Shown here in pieces: positions 9,577 to 18,418 of a stretch of 64,000 nucleotides of DNA. This DNA is from Treponema lecithinolyticum ATCC 700332. GTDB taxonomy: Bacteria > Spirochaetota > Spirochaetia > Treponematales > Treponemataceae. The notes beneath the pieces were generated by a model. That model saw only the letters and a program-made list of their open reading frames with translations. It ran no database searches and had not been told where the DNA came from. The stretch lies in the NCBI GenBank assembly GCA_000468055.1, contig KI260564.1, positions 150,536 to 214,535 on the forward strand. Reading direction: 5' to 3'. Each line of letters starts with the position of its first letter. Position 1 is the stretch's first letter. Both the position numbers and the translations under genes were made by a program.

Positions 9577-9599
9577 ACGGTACCCTTGTACCGTTTTTT
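9577..9599 (+). terminator. intrinsic terminator between permease and solute-binding protein genes
   Basis: Perfect 7-bp stem ACGGTAC/GTACCGT (9577-9583 and 9588-9594) with a CCTT loop and a run of six T. It may separate expression of the permeases from that of the binding protein downstream. Confidence 0.8.
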
Positions 9600-9686
9600 A
9601 TATACTGAATTGCCGGATTCCCGTGCTTTCCGTACGCAGGTCAGCCGGCATTCTTTCGAATTTCTCGCTGAATTAAGGAGGTTCGT

Positions 9687-11219
9687 ATGAGAAAATTCTT
9701 ACAGGCATGCATGATCGGTGCATGCGTACTGTGCTGCGCCGGTATGCAGCTGTGGGCATCGGGCGGAAAAGACAGTTCCGCTATGATGAACTCAAAGGAC
9801 GTAGTAACGCTCAAGTGGTACATGTCGTTAAATCCGATTGCTCCGGATACGGCAAAAGTTATCGAAAAACTCAACGAGTATACGCGCGAAAAAATTGGCG
9901 TTCAAATTGACTACCAGGTTATTTCAAATCCCGATTACGCGCAAAAAATGCCGACGATTATCAATTCGGGACAGGACTTCGATATGTGCTTTACCGCAAG
10001 CTGGACAACCAATTACTTGCAGTTTGTAGACCGCGGCGCATTTATGGATATTACCGACTTATTGCCCAAGTATGCGAAGGAAACGTACAACTTTATCCCG
10101 AAAGCAATGTGGAATTCCGTATCCGTTAAAAAACGTATTTACGGGGTTCCGGTATACAAAGAATTGGGCTGGCAGGGCGGTTTGCTGATTAACGCTGATA
10201 TGGCAAAAAAATACGGCATTGATTTGTCCAAAGTAAAAACGCTTGCCGATTATGAAAGCGTTTTAAAAACTGTAAAAGAAAAAAGCACAGCCGAAGGCAA
10301 AAAAGTTATCGGTCTTGTCGGCATGGATCAGGGATTCGTATCGTCCCATCCGTACGAAAGCGTTTCGTTTTCTTCCGATATGCCGGGCGCATACGCTGTT
10401 CCGCAATTTGCAAGTTACAAAGATACCGGTTCAAAAGTATTCAATCAATATGCCAGCAAAGAGTATCAAATGTATTGTGAAACCGTACACCGCTGGTATC
10501 AAGCAGGCTACCTTGCCCCCGATCCGGTACAGTACGATACCGACATTGCACAAAAAGATAACGATTTTCAAACGGGCAAAGTATTTTCTTTCTTTATCTC
10601 CTACGCGCCCGGCTATAAAGAATCGCTTTCCAAATCGGTCGGCTTTACGGTTGAATTTATTCCGCTGATGGCTCCTTTATTTGAAACGCAAAACGCAATG
10701 GGCGGTATACTCGCACTTTCGTACAATTCAAAGCATCCCGACAAAGTTTTGGAATTTATCAATCTTTTGAATACCGATCGCTATGTGGGTACGCTTATCC
10801 GGCACGGTATCGAAGGAATGCACCACAGCGCCGTCGGTAAAGACAATGTTGATAAAACGATGGGCGGTACACTTGCCGCCGATAAAAACGGCTACGATTA
10901 CACGTTCGGTTGGCAGTTCGGAAGTCCCTTTAATCAAAAGTGGGATATTTCCTATCCGTCGAATATCAGAGAGCTTTTTGACGCATACAATAAAAGCTCC
11001 GTCGCTGCTCCCCACGTCGGCTTTTCGTTCAATCCGGAAAAAGTATCGGGTGAGCTTGCCGGTTTAAAAAACGTAGTTGAAAAATACCGCAAAGCTTTGG
11101 AATCGGGTATGTCCGATCCTAAAACGGAACTTCCCAAATTCTTAAAAGAATTGGAAGCAAACGGCTTGCAAAAAGTGTTGGCTGAATCGCAAAAACAAAT
11201 CAACGAATTTGTAAAATAA
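9687..11219 (+). CDS. extracellular sugar-binding protein, family 1 (LplA type)
   Basis: Periplasmic/surface solute-binding protein of 510 residues. The signal peptide (about 1-27) ends in QLWASGGKDSS; there is no Cys at the cleavage position, so it looks like a signal peptidase I substrate, unless one of the upstream Cys residues (ACVLCCAG) acts as a lipobox. The body has LplA-type features: LKWYMSLNPIAPD, GVQIDYQVISNPDYAQKM and IYGVPVYKELGWQGG. It has the best Shine-Dalgarno in the locus (AAGGAGG, 9675-9681). Being third and after a terminator, it may have its own promoter or depend on read-through. It presumably delivers oligosaccharide to the two permeases upstream. Confidence 0.88.
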   Translation: MRKFLQACMIGACVLCCAGMQLWASGGKDSSAMMNSKDVVTLKWYMSLNPIAPDTAKVIEKLNEYTREKIGVQIDYQVISNPDYAQKMPTIINSGQDFDMCFTASWTTNYLQFVDRGAFMDITDLLPKYAKETYNFIPKAMWNSVSVKKRIYGVPVYKELGWQGGLLINADMAKKYGIDLSKVKTLADYESVLKTVKEKSTAEGKKVIGLVGMDQGFVSSHPYESVSFSSDMPGAYAVPQFASYKDTGSKVFNQYASKEYQMYCETVHRWYQAGYLAPDPVQYDTDIAQKDNDFQTGKVFSFFISYAPGYKESLSKSVGFTVEFIPLMAPLFETQNAMGGILALSYNSKHPDKVLEFINLLNTDRYVGTLIRHGIEGMHHSAVGKDNVDKTMGGTLAADKNGYDYTFGWQFGSPFNQKWDISYPSNIRELFDAYNKSSVAAPHVGFSFNPEKVSGELAGLKNVVEKYRKALESGMSDPKTELPKFLKELEANGLQKVLAESQKQINEFVK

Positions 11220-11248
11220 CGAAAGCGTTACACTTTACATTCCACAGT

Positions 11249-11315
11249 GAATTACGGGGGCTGCATAAGTTGCATAAACGACGACCCCTTACAGCGTTGC
11301 AGCCCCTCGTAATTC
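11249..11315. repeat. long inverted repeat upstream of the fucosidase gene
   Basis: The left arm at 11249-11265 (GAATTACGGGGGCTGCA) pairs with the right arm at 11298-11315 except for one bulged T, around a 32-base loop. No T-run follows, so it is not a classical terminator. It fills most of the 111-base gap between the solute-binding protein and fucosidase genes and ends 16 bases before the ATG. Confidence 0.6.
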
Positions 11316-11330
11316 CGGCAAAGAGACAAC

Positions 11331-12698
11331 ATGGCACAAGAAATACACGACGGCGTCCACTCATATTCCGAAGCGGAACGCTATGTAGCACCGGCAAGCG
11401 AAGCGGTGCAAAAACATATTGAATGGTTTACCGGTTTAAAATTCGGTCTTATGATGCATTGGGCACCCGGCTGTCAGCTTGCAACTTACGAATCATGGCC
11501 GCTGTGCGATGAAGAAGAAGACTGGGCTCGCAAAGATATTGATTGGACGCACGATATGCAGGAGTTTAAAAATCAGTATTGGAGCGCAAATAAAACGTTT
11601 AATCCGGTAAAATTCCGCCCTGATTTTTGGGCAGACTTTGCACGGCAAAGCGGATTTAAGTACGTATTGTTTACCACAAAACATCACGACGGATTTTGTA
11701 TGTTCGATACGGCAACAACGGATTACAAAATAACCGCTTCCGATTGTCCTTTTCATACGCACCGCTATGCACATATCGTAAAAGAAGTTTTTAATGCCTT
11801 CCGCAACGAAGGCTTGGCAATTTCAGCTTATTTTTCAAAACCCGATTGGCACAGTCCCTATTATTGGGCGCCCGAAATGGGGCCGGCGCACACGCGCAAT
11901 GTCAATTACCGCATTCCCGATCACCCTGAATTGTGGGAAAAGTTTGTTGCGTTTACACACCGGCAAATTGAAGAACTATGCACTCAATACGGAAAAATCG
12001 ATGTACTTTGGCTTGACGGCGGACAAGTATCCCCCCATATCAATCATCAAGATATACGGCTCGGCGAAATCGTAGAAAAAATCCGTAAAACGGCACAGCC
12101 GCATTTAATCGTGTGCGACCGCACAGTCGGCGGCGAATACGAAAACATCATTACCCCCGAACAAGCAGTACCGCCGGATTTTATTCCCTGTCCGTGGGAA
12201 AGCTGTATTACCGCAGGCGATTATTTTTCGTTTCATTACGAAGATAATTTTAAATCGCCTCATAAAATTATCGCTTTATTGATAGAAATCGTATCAAAAG
12301 GCGGAAACCTTGCACTGAATATTCCGCCTCAACCCGACGGCTGCCTGCCCGCGAAGGCAATGCGCAGTCTTTTAAAAGTCGGGCAGTGGCTTAAAACCAA
12401 CGGCGAAGGCATTTACAATACAAAAGGCTATGCGCTCAAGCAAAAAGACGGCATCTATCTTACCCAAACCGAAAAAAATCTGTACGCTTTTTATCTTTAC
12501 GACGAAAACACTCCAAGCTTACCGCGTAAACTGATTCTTACTTTGCAAAGCGGGCAAAAAATCGCGTCTGCAGTGTGCTTACGCACCGGAAGTGCAATTC
12601 CTTTTGAACAAAAAGAGCAAACGGTACGGCTTGACCTCACCGGTATTCCGATACTGACGGCACTCTATGCCGAATGTTTTAAACTGGTATTGCAATAA
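11331..12698 (+). CDS. alpha-L-fucosidase, GH29
   Basis: Complete 455-residue GH29 enzyme. The N-terminal barrel begins HIEWFTGLKFGLMMHWAPG and contains the family motif FTTKHHDGFCMFDT. The nucleophile is predicted to be D229 in the motif LWLDGGQ. The barrel ends with KGGNLALNIPPQPDG, followed by a short beta domain starting GEGIYNTKG. There is no signal peptide, so it probably works on imported glycans in the cytoplasm. The general acid of GH29 is poorly conserved and I cannot place it. It follows the sugar-binding protein on the same strand. A weak purine-rich ribosome site (AAAGAGA) precedes the ATG. Confidence 0.9.
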   Translation: MAQEIHDGVHSYSEAERYVAPASEAVQKHIEWFTGLKFGLMMHWAPGCQLATYESWPLCDEEEDWARKDIDWTHDMQEFKNQYWSANKTFNPVKFRPDFWADFARQSGFKYVLFTTKHHDGFCMFDTATTDYKITASDCPFHTHRYAHIVKEVFNAFRNEGLAISAYFSKPDWHSPYYWAPEMGPAHTRNVNYRIPDHPELWEKFVAFTHRQIEELCTQYGKIDVLWLDGGQVSPHINHQDIRLGEIVEKIRKTAQPHLIVCDRTVGGEYENIITPEQAVPPDFIPCPWESCITAGDYFSFHYEDNFKSPHKIIALLIEIVSKGGNLALNIPPQPDGCLPAKAMRSLLKVGQWLKTNGEGIYNTKGYALKQKDGIYLTQTEKNLYAFYLYDENTPSLPRKLILTLQSGQKIASAVCLRTGSAIPFEQKEQTVRLDLTGIPILTALYAECFKLVLQ

Positions 12699-12738
12699 TC
12701 GATTTATTCGTAAAGCAGCATCGGCTCCGATAAATTAT

Positions 12739-12760
12739 AACAACACTCTTGTTTTTTTTT
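12739..12760 (+). terminator. weak terminator-like stem with long T-run
   Basis: AACAA/TTGTT (12739-12743 and 12749-12753) around CACTC, continuing into a run of nine T ending at 12760. The stem is only 5 bp, so termination after the fucosidase gene would be inefficient. Confidence 0.35.
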
Positions 12761-12798
12761 ACATGTTGGTATACCCTATAAAACACAGGAGAATCACA

Positions 12799-13992
12799 AT
12801 GAACAAATTTTCAACCGGCATAGTGTGTTTTGCACTGCTGGGAACTTTTACTTTCGCACTAGGCGGAAAAGATAATACCGGAAGTGTCGCTGCAAGCGCA
12901 ATTGCAGCAGCACAAAACATGACACATGAAGAAATCGAAGCGAAAGCAAAAGAAGAAGCCGCTGCGGCAAAATCTTCGGGCACTGTATTTAAAGCATACG
13001 GAACCAGCTCCCGTATAGCGGACGCCGCAAAATCGTTTACGGCGCGTTACGGCATAGATGTGGAAACAACAAATGTTAAAGACAGCGAAATCTACACCAA
13101 ACTGGAAGCCGAAATCGGCGGAAATGTCGACGGTGCGGATGTAGTTTTAACTCAAAACGGTGCCGTATTAAAAATACAAATGCTTAACACCGGCTATCTT
13201 TTGAATTATATTCCTGCCCTTGCCGAAGCTAAATTCGATCAAGAAGATAAATCGCCTTTAGTACAGCAGTATTTAAATAAATTGATTATATTCAATACGG
13301 CAGGCGGTAAAACTCCCGATATAACCAATGTGTGGCAGTTGTGCGAACCTGAAATGAAAGGAAAAGTTTTTTTCAAAAGCCCGGAAACGGAAAAAGTAAA
13401 CGAAAATTTTCTTATTATGCTTACCAGTCCGGCATGGGCGGAAAAATTGGCAAAAGCATATAAAGACCTCTACGGTAAAGATATTGAGCTCGGTCAATTT
13501 AAAAACGCAGGCTATAAATGGGTTGCCGAATTTTTAACAACGTGCTCTTTCGGAGACTCCGATACTAAAGTAGCCGAACAGATTTCATCCGATGAAGCTG
13601 CAGGTAAAACCGGTTTATTTGTATTCAGCAAACTGCGCTCAAAAACGGTAAAAACGGCAAATCTTAAACCTGCAGCTTTTTATGCCGACGAAAAAAACAC
13701 AAAAATGCAGCCCTTTGCAGGTTTTATGTATCCCCTATATGTTTTAATGGCAAAAACAACAACCATGCCCTACACTTCCATGCTTTTTATAGAACATCTC
13801 GTATCCGATGAAGGCTTTGCCCCGTGGAAAAAATCATTGGGAGCGTATTCGCCCAACCACGACATCGGCGTAAACAAAGGCGATAAGCCGCTTGCCTATT
13901 GGAAAGATTGTTTGGTAATGGAAGACCCTGAATACATCAACAAAGCGTATGCGGACGTATTTGAATTTATTTCCAAATATATAAGCAAATAA
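12799..13992 (+). CDS. ABC transporter solute-binding protein, family 1 (iron-type)
   Basis: Secreted binding protein of 397 residues: signal peptide about 1-20 (CFALLGTFTFALGGKDN), an Ala/Glu-rich helix (about 35-60), then a periplasmic-binding fold with KAYGTSSRIADAAKSFTARYG and DVVLTQNGAVLKIQ, resembling Fe3+/spermidine-type family 1 proteins. I use ATG 12799, which has CAGGAG just upstream and begins the signal peptide; the frame extends to 12667 without merit. The next gene, 2 bases later, is its permease. The substrate cannot be read from sequence: ferric iron, a polyamine, a phosphonate or a sugar phosphate are all possible. Confidence 0.75.
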   Translation: MNKFSTGIVCFALLGTFTFALGGKDNTGSVAASAIAAAQNMTHEEIEAKAKEEAAAAKSSGTVFKAYGTSSRIADAAKSFTARYGIDVETTNVKDSEIYTKLEAEIGGNVDGADVVLTQNGAVLKIQMLNTGYLLNYIPALAEAKFDQEDKSPLVQQYLNKLIIFNTAGGKTPDITNVWQLCEPEMKGKVFFKSPETEKVNENFLIMLTSPAWAEKLAKAYKDLYGKDIELGQFKNAGYKWVAEFLTTCSFGDSDTKVAEQISSDEAAGKTGLFVFSKLRSKTVKTANLKPAAFYADEKNTKMQPFAGFMYPLYVLMAKTTTMPYTSMLFIEHLVSDEGFAPWKKSLGAYSPNHDIGVNKGDKPLAYWKDCLVMEDPEYINKAYADVFEFISKYISK

Positions 13993-13994
13993 CT

Positions 13995-15788
13995 ATGCCT
14001 AAAAAACTTTTAAACCGCGCACACGTTTTTTTTACCAATCCCGCACACGTTATTTTAGTTGTATTTTTTTGTGTGCTTACGCTATTGACATTGTACCCGC
14101 TGCTTTCGCTCGTAACGGAAACCCTTATCGTACACCCGATGGAAATTCAAATTACGGGCAAAAGCAAAGGTTCCTTTACTCCCTATCACTGGGCAAAGCT
14201 GCTTCGCGGCGGAGAATACTCGCTCCATAATTTTTACAAGCCGCTGTACAACACGTTTTTTATGGCGATAAGCGCATCGTTTATCGCCATAGTTTTGGGC
14301 GGCATGGTAGCGTGGCTAATTACAAGGTCTAATTTAAAATACAAAAAATTTATTTCTTTTGTATTTGTTTTTCCGTATATTATGCCGTCGTGGACACTGG
14401 CGATGTTTTGGAACAACTTTTTTAGGAATCCCAACGTAGGCATGGGAATTACCGGAACGTTTACCGCTCTTACCGGCATATCCATGCCCGAATGGTTTGT
14501 TTACGGTATGTTTCCCTGCGCCGTTGTTTTAGGCTTACACTATTCGCCGTTTGCCTACATTTTGATCGGCGGAATTTTGCGGAATATGGACGCCAATTTG
14601 GAAGAAGCGGCAACCATTCTTAAAGCAAGCCGGGCTAAAATTATGCTAACCATAACGCTTCCCATCGTTATGCCGGCGCTGCTTTCAACTTTTTTGCTTG
14701 TTTTTGCTTCATCTATGAGCGCATACGCGGTACCCGTATTTCTCGGTTCTCCGGTTCGCTTTTGGGTTTTAACGACCAAAATGTACACTATGCTGAACGG
14801 TAACTTTCAAGGACAAGGATACATCATAGCCTTTACTATGATTTTGTTCGGGATAGCCATTCTCGGTCTTAACCAATGGTTTACCGGCAAACGAAAATCT
14901 TTTACCACGGTTACCGGAAAATCTTCTCAGATTTCGCTGGTTAATTTACGCCGTGCGCGCTTACCTATTTCCGTTATTCTTGTTGTAGTACTGTGCTTTA
15001 TTGCCATCGTACCGCTTATAAGCTTTGCTGTGGAATCAATTATTTTGCTACCCGGCGATTATTCAGTAAAAAACATGACGCTTGACTTTTGGATCGGCAA
15101 AGGGCAATCCGCGCTGGAAAACGGCATGGACGCAGGTATTTTACTAAATCACGATGTCTGGAAAACACTGTGGAACAGCTTGCGCTTGTCAATCGTGTGT
15201 GCACTGTGCGCAGGTATAAGCGGTATTCTTATCGGATATGCAATCGTAAAGAGACGTTCATCCGTACTTTCACATGCGGTAAACAATTTAGCTTTTTTTC
15301 CCTATCTTATGCCTTCTATGGCTTTCGGAGCTATCTATCTTTCGTTAAGCACAAAGATTGCGTTTTTATACGGATCATTTTTTGTACTTGCCCTTATCGG
15401 TTCGGTAAAATATCTCCCGTTCGCTTCAAGATCCGGCGTAAACGCTATGCTGCAGCTTTCCAACGAAATAGAGGAAGCTGCCGTTATAGTCGGTGTTCCG
15501 TGGATAAAACGTATGAGAAAAATAATCGTTCCCATACAAAAAGCAACCTTTCTTTCCGGCTTTTTACTGCCCTTTATTTCCTGTATGCGAGAACTGTCGC
15601 TGTTTGTATTACTCGTTACCCCGCAAAACAAAGTGCTCACCACAATGCTTATGCAGTTTAACGAAAAAGGCTACACGCAGTACGGCAACGCCATAAACCT
15701 TATGATAATCATACTGGTATTGCTTATAAACTGGATAGTTAACAAATTAACGGGAGCTTCAATAGACAAAGGCGTCGGCGGACAATAA
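13995..15788 (+). CDS. two-domain ABC transporter permease (FbpB/SfuB-like)
   Basis: Fused permease of 597 residues with two binding-protein-dependent transport domains, about 12 helices. Two EAA loops are visible: LEEAATILKASRAKIMLTITLP and, in the second half, IEEAAVIVGVPWIKRMRKIIVP, so one polypeptide forms both halves of the channel as in FbpB. It starts 2 bases after the solute-binding gene and is surely co-transcribed with it. No ATPase gene follows: serS is next after 122 bases and a hairpin. Confidence 0.85.
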   Translation: MPKKLLNRAHVFFTNPAHVILVVFFCVLTLLTLYPLLSLVTETLIVHPMEIQITGKSKGSFTPYHWAKLLRGGEYSLHNFYKPLYNTFFMAISASFIAIVLGGMVAWLITRSNLKYKKFISFVFVFPYIMPSWTLAMFWNNFFRNPNVGMGITGTFTALTGISMPEWFVYGMFPCAVVLGLHYSPFAYILIGGILRNMDANLEEAATILKASRAKIMLTITLPIVMPALLSTFLLVFASSMSAYAVPVFLGSPVRFWVLTTKMYTMLNGNFQGQGYIIAFTMILFGIAILGLNQWFTGKRKSFTTVTGKSSQISLVNLRRARLPISVILVVVLCFIAIVPLISFAVESIILLPGDYSVKNMTLDFWIGKGQSALENGMDAGILLNHDVWKTLWNSLRLSIVCALCAGISGILIGYAIVKRRSSVLSHAVNNLAFFPYLMPSMAFGAIYLSLSTKIAFLYGSFFVLALIGSVKYLPFASRSGVNAMLQLSNEIEEAAVIVGVPWIKRMRKIIVPIQKATFLSGFLLPFISCMRELSLFVLLVTPQNKVLTTMLMQFNEKGYTQYGNAINLMIIILVLLINWIVNKLTGASIDKGVGGQ

Positions 15789-15838
15789 GCTCATCAATGC
15801 TCGTCAAGAGCGCAACAGCCTGCTGTACTTCAGTGTAC

Positions 15839-15877
15839 TGCAAGAGCACGCAGTGCAAAGCACAGAGTGCTCTTGCA
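15839..15877. terminator. strong hairpin between the permease gene and serS
   Basis: Perfect 11-bp arms TGCAAGAGCAC (15839-15849) and GTGCTCTTGCA (15867-15877), with an inner GTGC-AAA-GCAC stem. CAAAAATATG follows without a T-run. It could act as a terminator-like barrier or an RNA-processing/stability element. Confidence 0.5.
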
Positions 15878-15910
15878 CAAAAATATGCATACTATTAAAA
15901 TACAAACACT

Positions 15911-17188
15911 ATGCTTGATTACCGTTTTATAAAAGAAAATCTTAACGCCGTTAAAAAAAATATTTTACAGCGCAATATGAGCGCCGACGCCGATGCGGTG
16001 GTCGCTTTGTTTAACAAACGCACGGAACTGACAACAAACGTGCAGAATTTACAGGCAAAGCGCAACGAAAATGCACAAGCGATGAAAGCAAAACTTGCTG
16101 AAGCCGAGCGTAACCGCCTTATCGCAGAGGGAAAGCGCATCAAAGAAGCTATCGCCGCCGCTGAAGCCGAGCTTGCCGAAACGGAGCAAAAGCTGGAAAC
16201 TGAAGCGCGGAAAATACCCAATATGGCGCATCCGGATGCTCCGGTCGGTTCCATAGATGCAGATAACTTACAAGTAAAAGTGTGCGGAAAACCGCGCAGT
16301 TTTGACTTTAAAGTAAAAGATCACGTGCAGCTCGGACAAGAACTCGACCTTATCGATTTTGATGCGGCGGCAAAAGTTTCCGGAACAAAATTTTATTATC
16401 TGAAAAACGAAGCTGTATTTTTGGAACAAGCGCTCGTTATGTACGCGCTCAATATCTTACGCAAGCACGGTTTTACCCCGTTTATTACCCCCGATGTTGC
16501 AAAAGAAGAAATTCTGTCGGGTATAGGTTTTAATCCGCGCGGCAGCGAATCAAACGTATACGCTTTGGAAGATGAAAACGCATGTTTGGTCGCAACTGCG
16601 GAAATAACGCTCGGCGGCTACCACTCAGGCGAAATCCTTAAAAAAGAAAAGCTGCCGCTTTTGTATTGCGGTCTTTCACACTGTTTTAGGCGCGAAGCCG
16701 GAGCGGCAGGACAATTTTCAAAAGGCTTGTACCGAGTTCACCAATTCAGCAAATTGGAAATGTTTGTATACTGTCTTCCCGAACAATCGGATCAATTGCA
16801 CGAAAAATTGCGGCTGATAGAAGAAGAAATCTTTGAAAACTTAGGCATTCCTTTCCGCGTCGTAGACACGTGTACCGGCGATTTGGGAGCTCCTGCATAC
16901 CGCAAATGGGACCTCGAAGCGTGGATGCCCGGACGCAACGGCGGAGAATGGGGAGAAGTAACGTCAACGTCAAACTGTACCGATTATCAAGCGCGCCGCT
17001 TAAACGTCCGTTATAAAGATGACGACGGTAAAAACAAATACGTTCACATGCTTAACGGTACTGCCGTTGCCGTTTCCCGCGCGCTTGTAGCAATTCTTGA
17101 AAACTATCAAAATGCGGACGGTTCGATTACGGTACCGCCGGCACTGGTTCCTTTATGCGGTTTCGATAAGATACAAAAGCGGCAATAA
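15911..17188 (+). CDS. serS: seryl-tRNA synthetase
   Basis: Class II aminoacyl-tRNA synthetase of 425 residues that charges tRNA-Ser in the cytoplasm. The N-terminal coiled-coil tRNA-binding arm spans about 1-105 (long Ala/Glu/Lys helices). The catalytic core has motif 2 (CFRREAGAAGQFSKGLYRVHQF shortened here to FRREAGAAG and RVHQFSKLEMF) and motif 3 (LNGTAVAVSRALVAILENYQ). Length is normal for the family. The gene begins a unit with the AI-2E-family gene 25 bases downstream. I see no T-box or riboswitch upstream. Confidence 0.97.
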   Translation: MLDYRFIKENLNAVKKNILQRNMSADADAVVALFNKRTELTTNVQNLQAKRNENAQAMKAKLAEAERNRLIAEGKRIKEAIAAAEAELAETEQKLETEARKIPNMAHPDAPVGSIDADNLQVKVCGKPRSFDFKVKDHVQLGQELDLIDFDAAAKVSGTKFYYLKNEAVFLEQALVMYALNILRKHGFTPFITPDVAKEEILSGIGFNPRGSESNVYALEDENACLVATAEITLGGYHSGEILKKEKLPLLYCGLSHCFRREAGAAGQFSKGLYRVHQFSKLEMFVYCLPEQSDQLHEKLRLIEEEIFENLGIPFRVVDTCTGDLGAPAYRKWDLEAWMPGRNGGEWGEVTSTSNCTDYQARRLNVRYKDDDGKNKYVHMLNGTAVAVSRALVAILENYQNADGSITVPPALVPLCGFDKIQKRQ

Positions 17189-17213
17189 GCCGAATGCGGA
17201 AAAACCGAACGTT

Positions 17214-18410
17214 ATGAAAAAACTAGTTAATTTTGCACGCCCTATTTTTCTTTTGCTTTTTGTACTGACAGTTATTGTTGTAGCAGCGGTATTAAAAGTT
17301 ACGGGTATTTTTCTTGTTCCCGTTACCGTTGCAATGCTGATATCGCTTGTTTTTGAACCTTTAATCGTTACGCTCAACAAAAAGTTTAAAATTCCGTGGA
17401 TTGCCGGCATTATAATCGTACTGACCTTGGTTATAAGCGGCGTGTGGGTTACCGCTTCTCTTTTGTTAACCAGTATAAAAACCATTATCGATTTATACCC
17501 AAAATATGAAGAACGCTTTACGGTTATTTATAAAACCGTAGCCGATATTTTGGTTTTGCCGTATAACGCGGAAGATACGCTTTTTGAAAACTTATGGGGA
17601 CAACTGCGCATACGTCAAGCTTTGCAAAACTATGCACTGTCGCTGTCGAACTCGCTTATCGTTTTATTCCGAGACTTAATGCTGGTAGTCGTATTTGCCG
17701 TTTTCTTTTTGCTCGATTTGCGTTATTTGCGCCAAAAATTGGAATTTGCGCTGGGCGACAGCAGTAAAGGAAAAGTAACCATCATCATTACCGATATCAT
17801 ACGTCAAGTTACCCGCTATATGTCGGTAAAATTTTTTATTTCGCTTTTAACGGGTGTACTTATTTTTCTAGGTACGCTTGCAGTCGGTATTGATTTCCCT
17901 ATTTTATGGGGATTTATAGCCTTTATCTTTAATTTTATACCGAATTTCGGCTCCATTATATCGGGTATTCTTACATCGGTGTTCGCATTGGTGCAGTTTT
18001 GGCCCCGCCCTGCTCCGGTTATCTATGTTGCCGTTTTAATGGCAGCAGTCAATTTTATATTGGGAAACCTTGTTGAACCGAGAGTACAGGGACGCAACTT
18101 GGGTTTATCTCCTTTTGTTATTATCGTTTCTTTGTCGTTTTGGGGATGGCTGTGGGGCTTTACCGGCTTAATACTGGCGATCCCCATGATGGTAATACTG
18201 AAAATTATTTGCGAAAACGTATCGATTTTACAGCCTTTTTCCGTATTGTTAGGTAACTATACCAGCGAAGTGCAAGCCCAAGAACAAAAAATGGAATCGG
18301 AATTGCAGGATGTACAGGAGATTCAGGATTCAAAAGATTTGCAGGACTTGCACAAAAGCGAATCCTTGGTAGAAAGTGAAATCAAAGCCGAAAACGAAAA
18401 GCATAGTTAA
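17214..18410 (+). CDS. AI-2E family transporter (PerM/TqsA-like)
   Basis: Integral membrane protein of 398 residues with about 7-8 helices. It matches the AI-2E transporter family by FNFIPNFGSIISGI, GNLVEPRVQGRNLGLSPFVIIVSLSFWGWLWG and LAIPMMVILKIICEN near the C-terminus. Members export or exchange small molecules (autoinducer-2, Na+/Li+); the substrate here is unknown. I use the ATG at 17214, where the hydrophobic N-terminus starts. The last ~45 residues are an unusual highly charged Glu/Gln/Lys tail, probably cytoplasmic. It is convergent with the next gene, 8 bases away. Confidence 0.85.
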   Translation: MKKLVNFARPIFLLLFVLTVIVVAAVLKVTGIFLVPVTVAMLISLVFEPLIVTLNKKFKIPWIAGIIIVLTLVISGVWVTASLLLTSIKTIIDLYPKYEERFTVIYKTVADILVLPYNAEDTLFENLWGQLRIRQALQNYALSLSNSLIVLFRDLMLVVVFAVFFLLDLRYLRQKLEFALGDSSKGKVTIIITDIIRQVTRYMSVKFFISLLTGVLIFLGTLAVGIDFPILWGFIAFIFNFIPNFGSIISGILTSVFALVQFWPRPAPVIYVAVLMAAVNFILGNLVEPRVQGRNLGLSPFVIIVSLSFWGWLWGFTGLILAIPMMVILKIICENVSILQPFSVLLGNYTSEVQAQEQKMESELQDVQEIQDSKDLQDLHKSESLVESEIKAENEKHS

Positions 18411-18418
18411 ATACGGCT

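Noticed and set aside
12799-15788. Firm call as a ferric iron transporter
   Set aside because: No iron-binding Tyr/His pattern can be confirmed by eye and no Fur-like site is seen; the substrate is left open.
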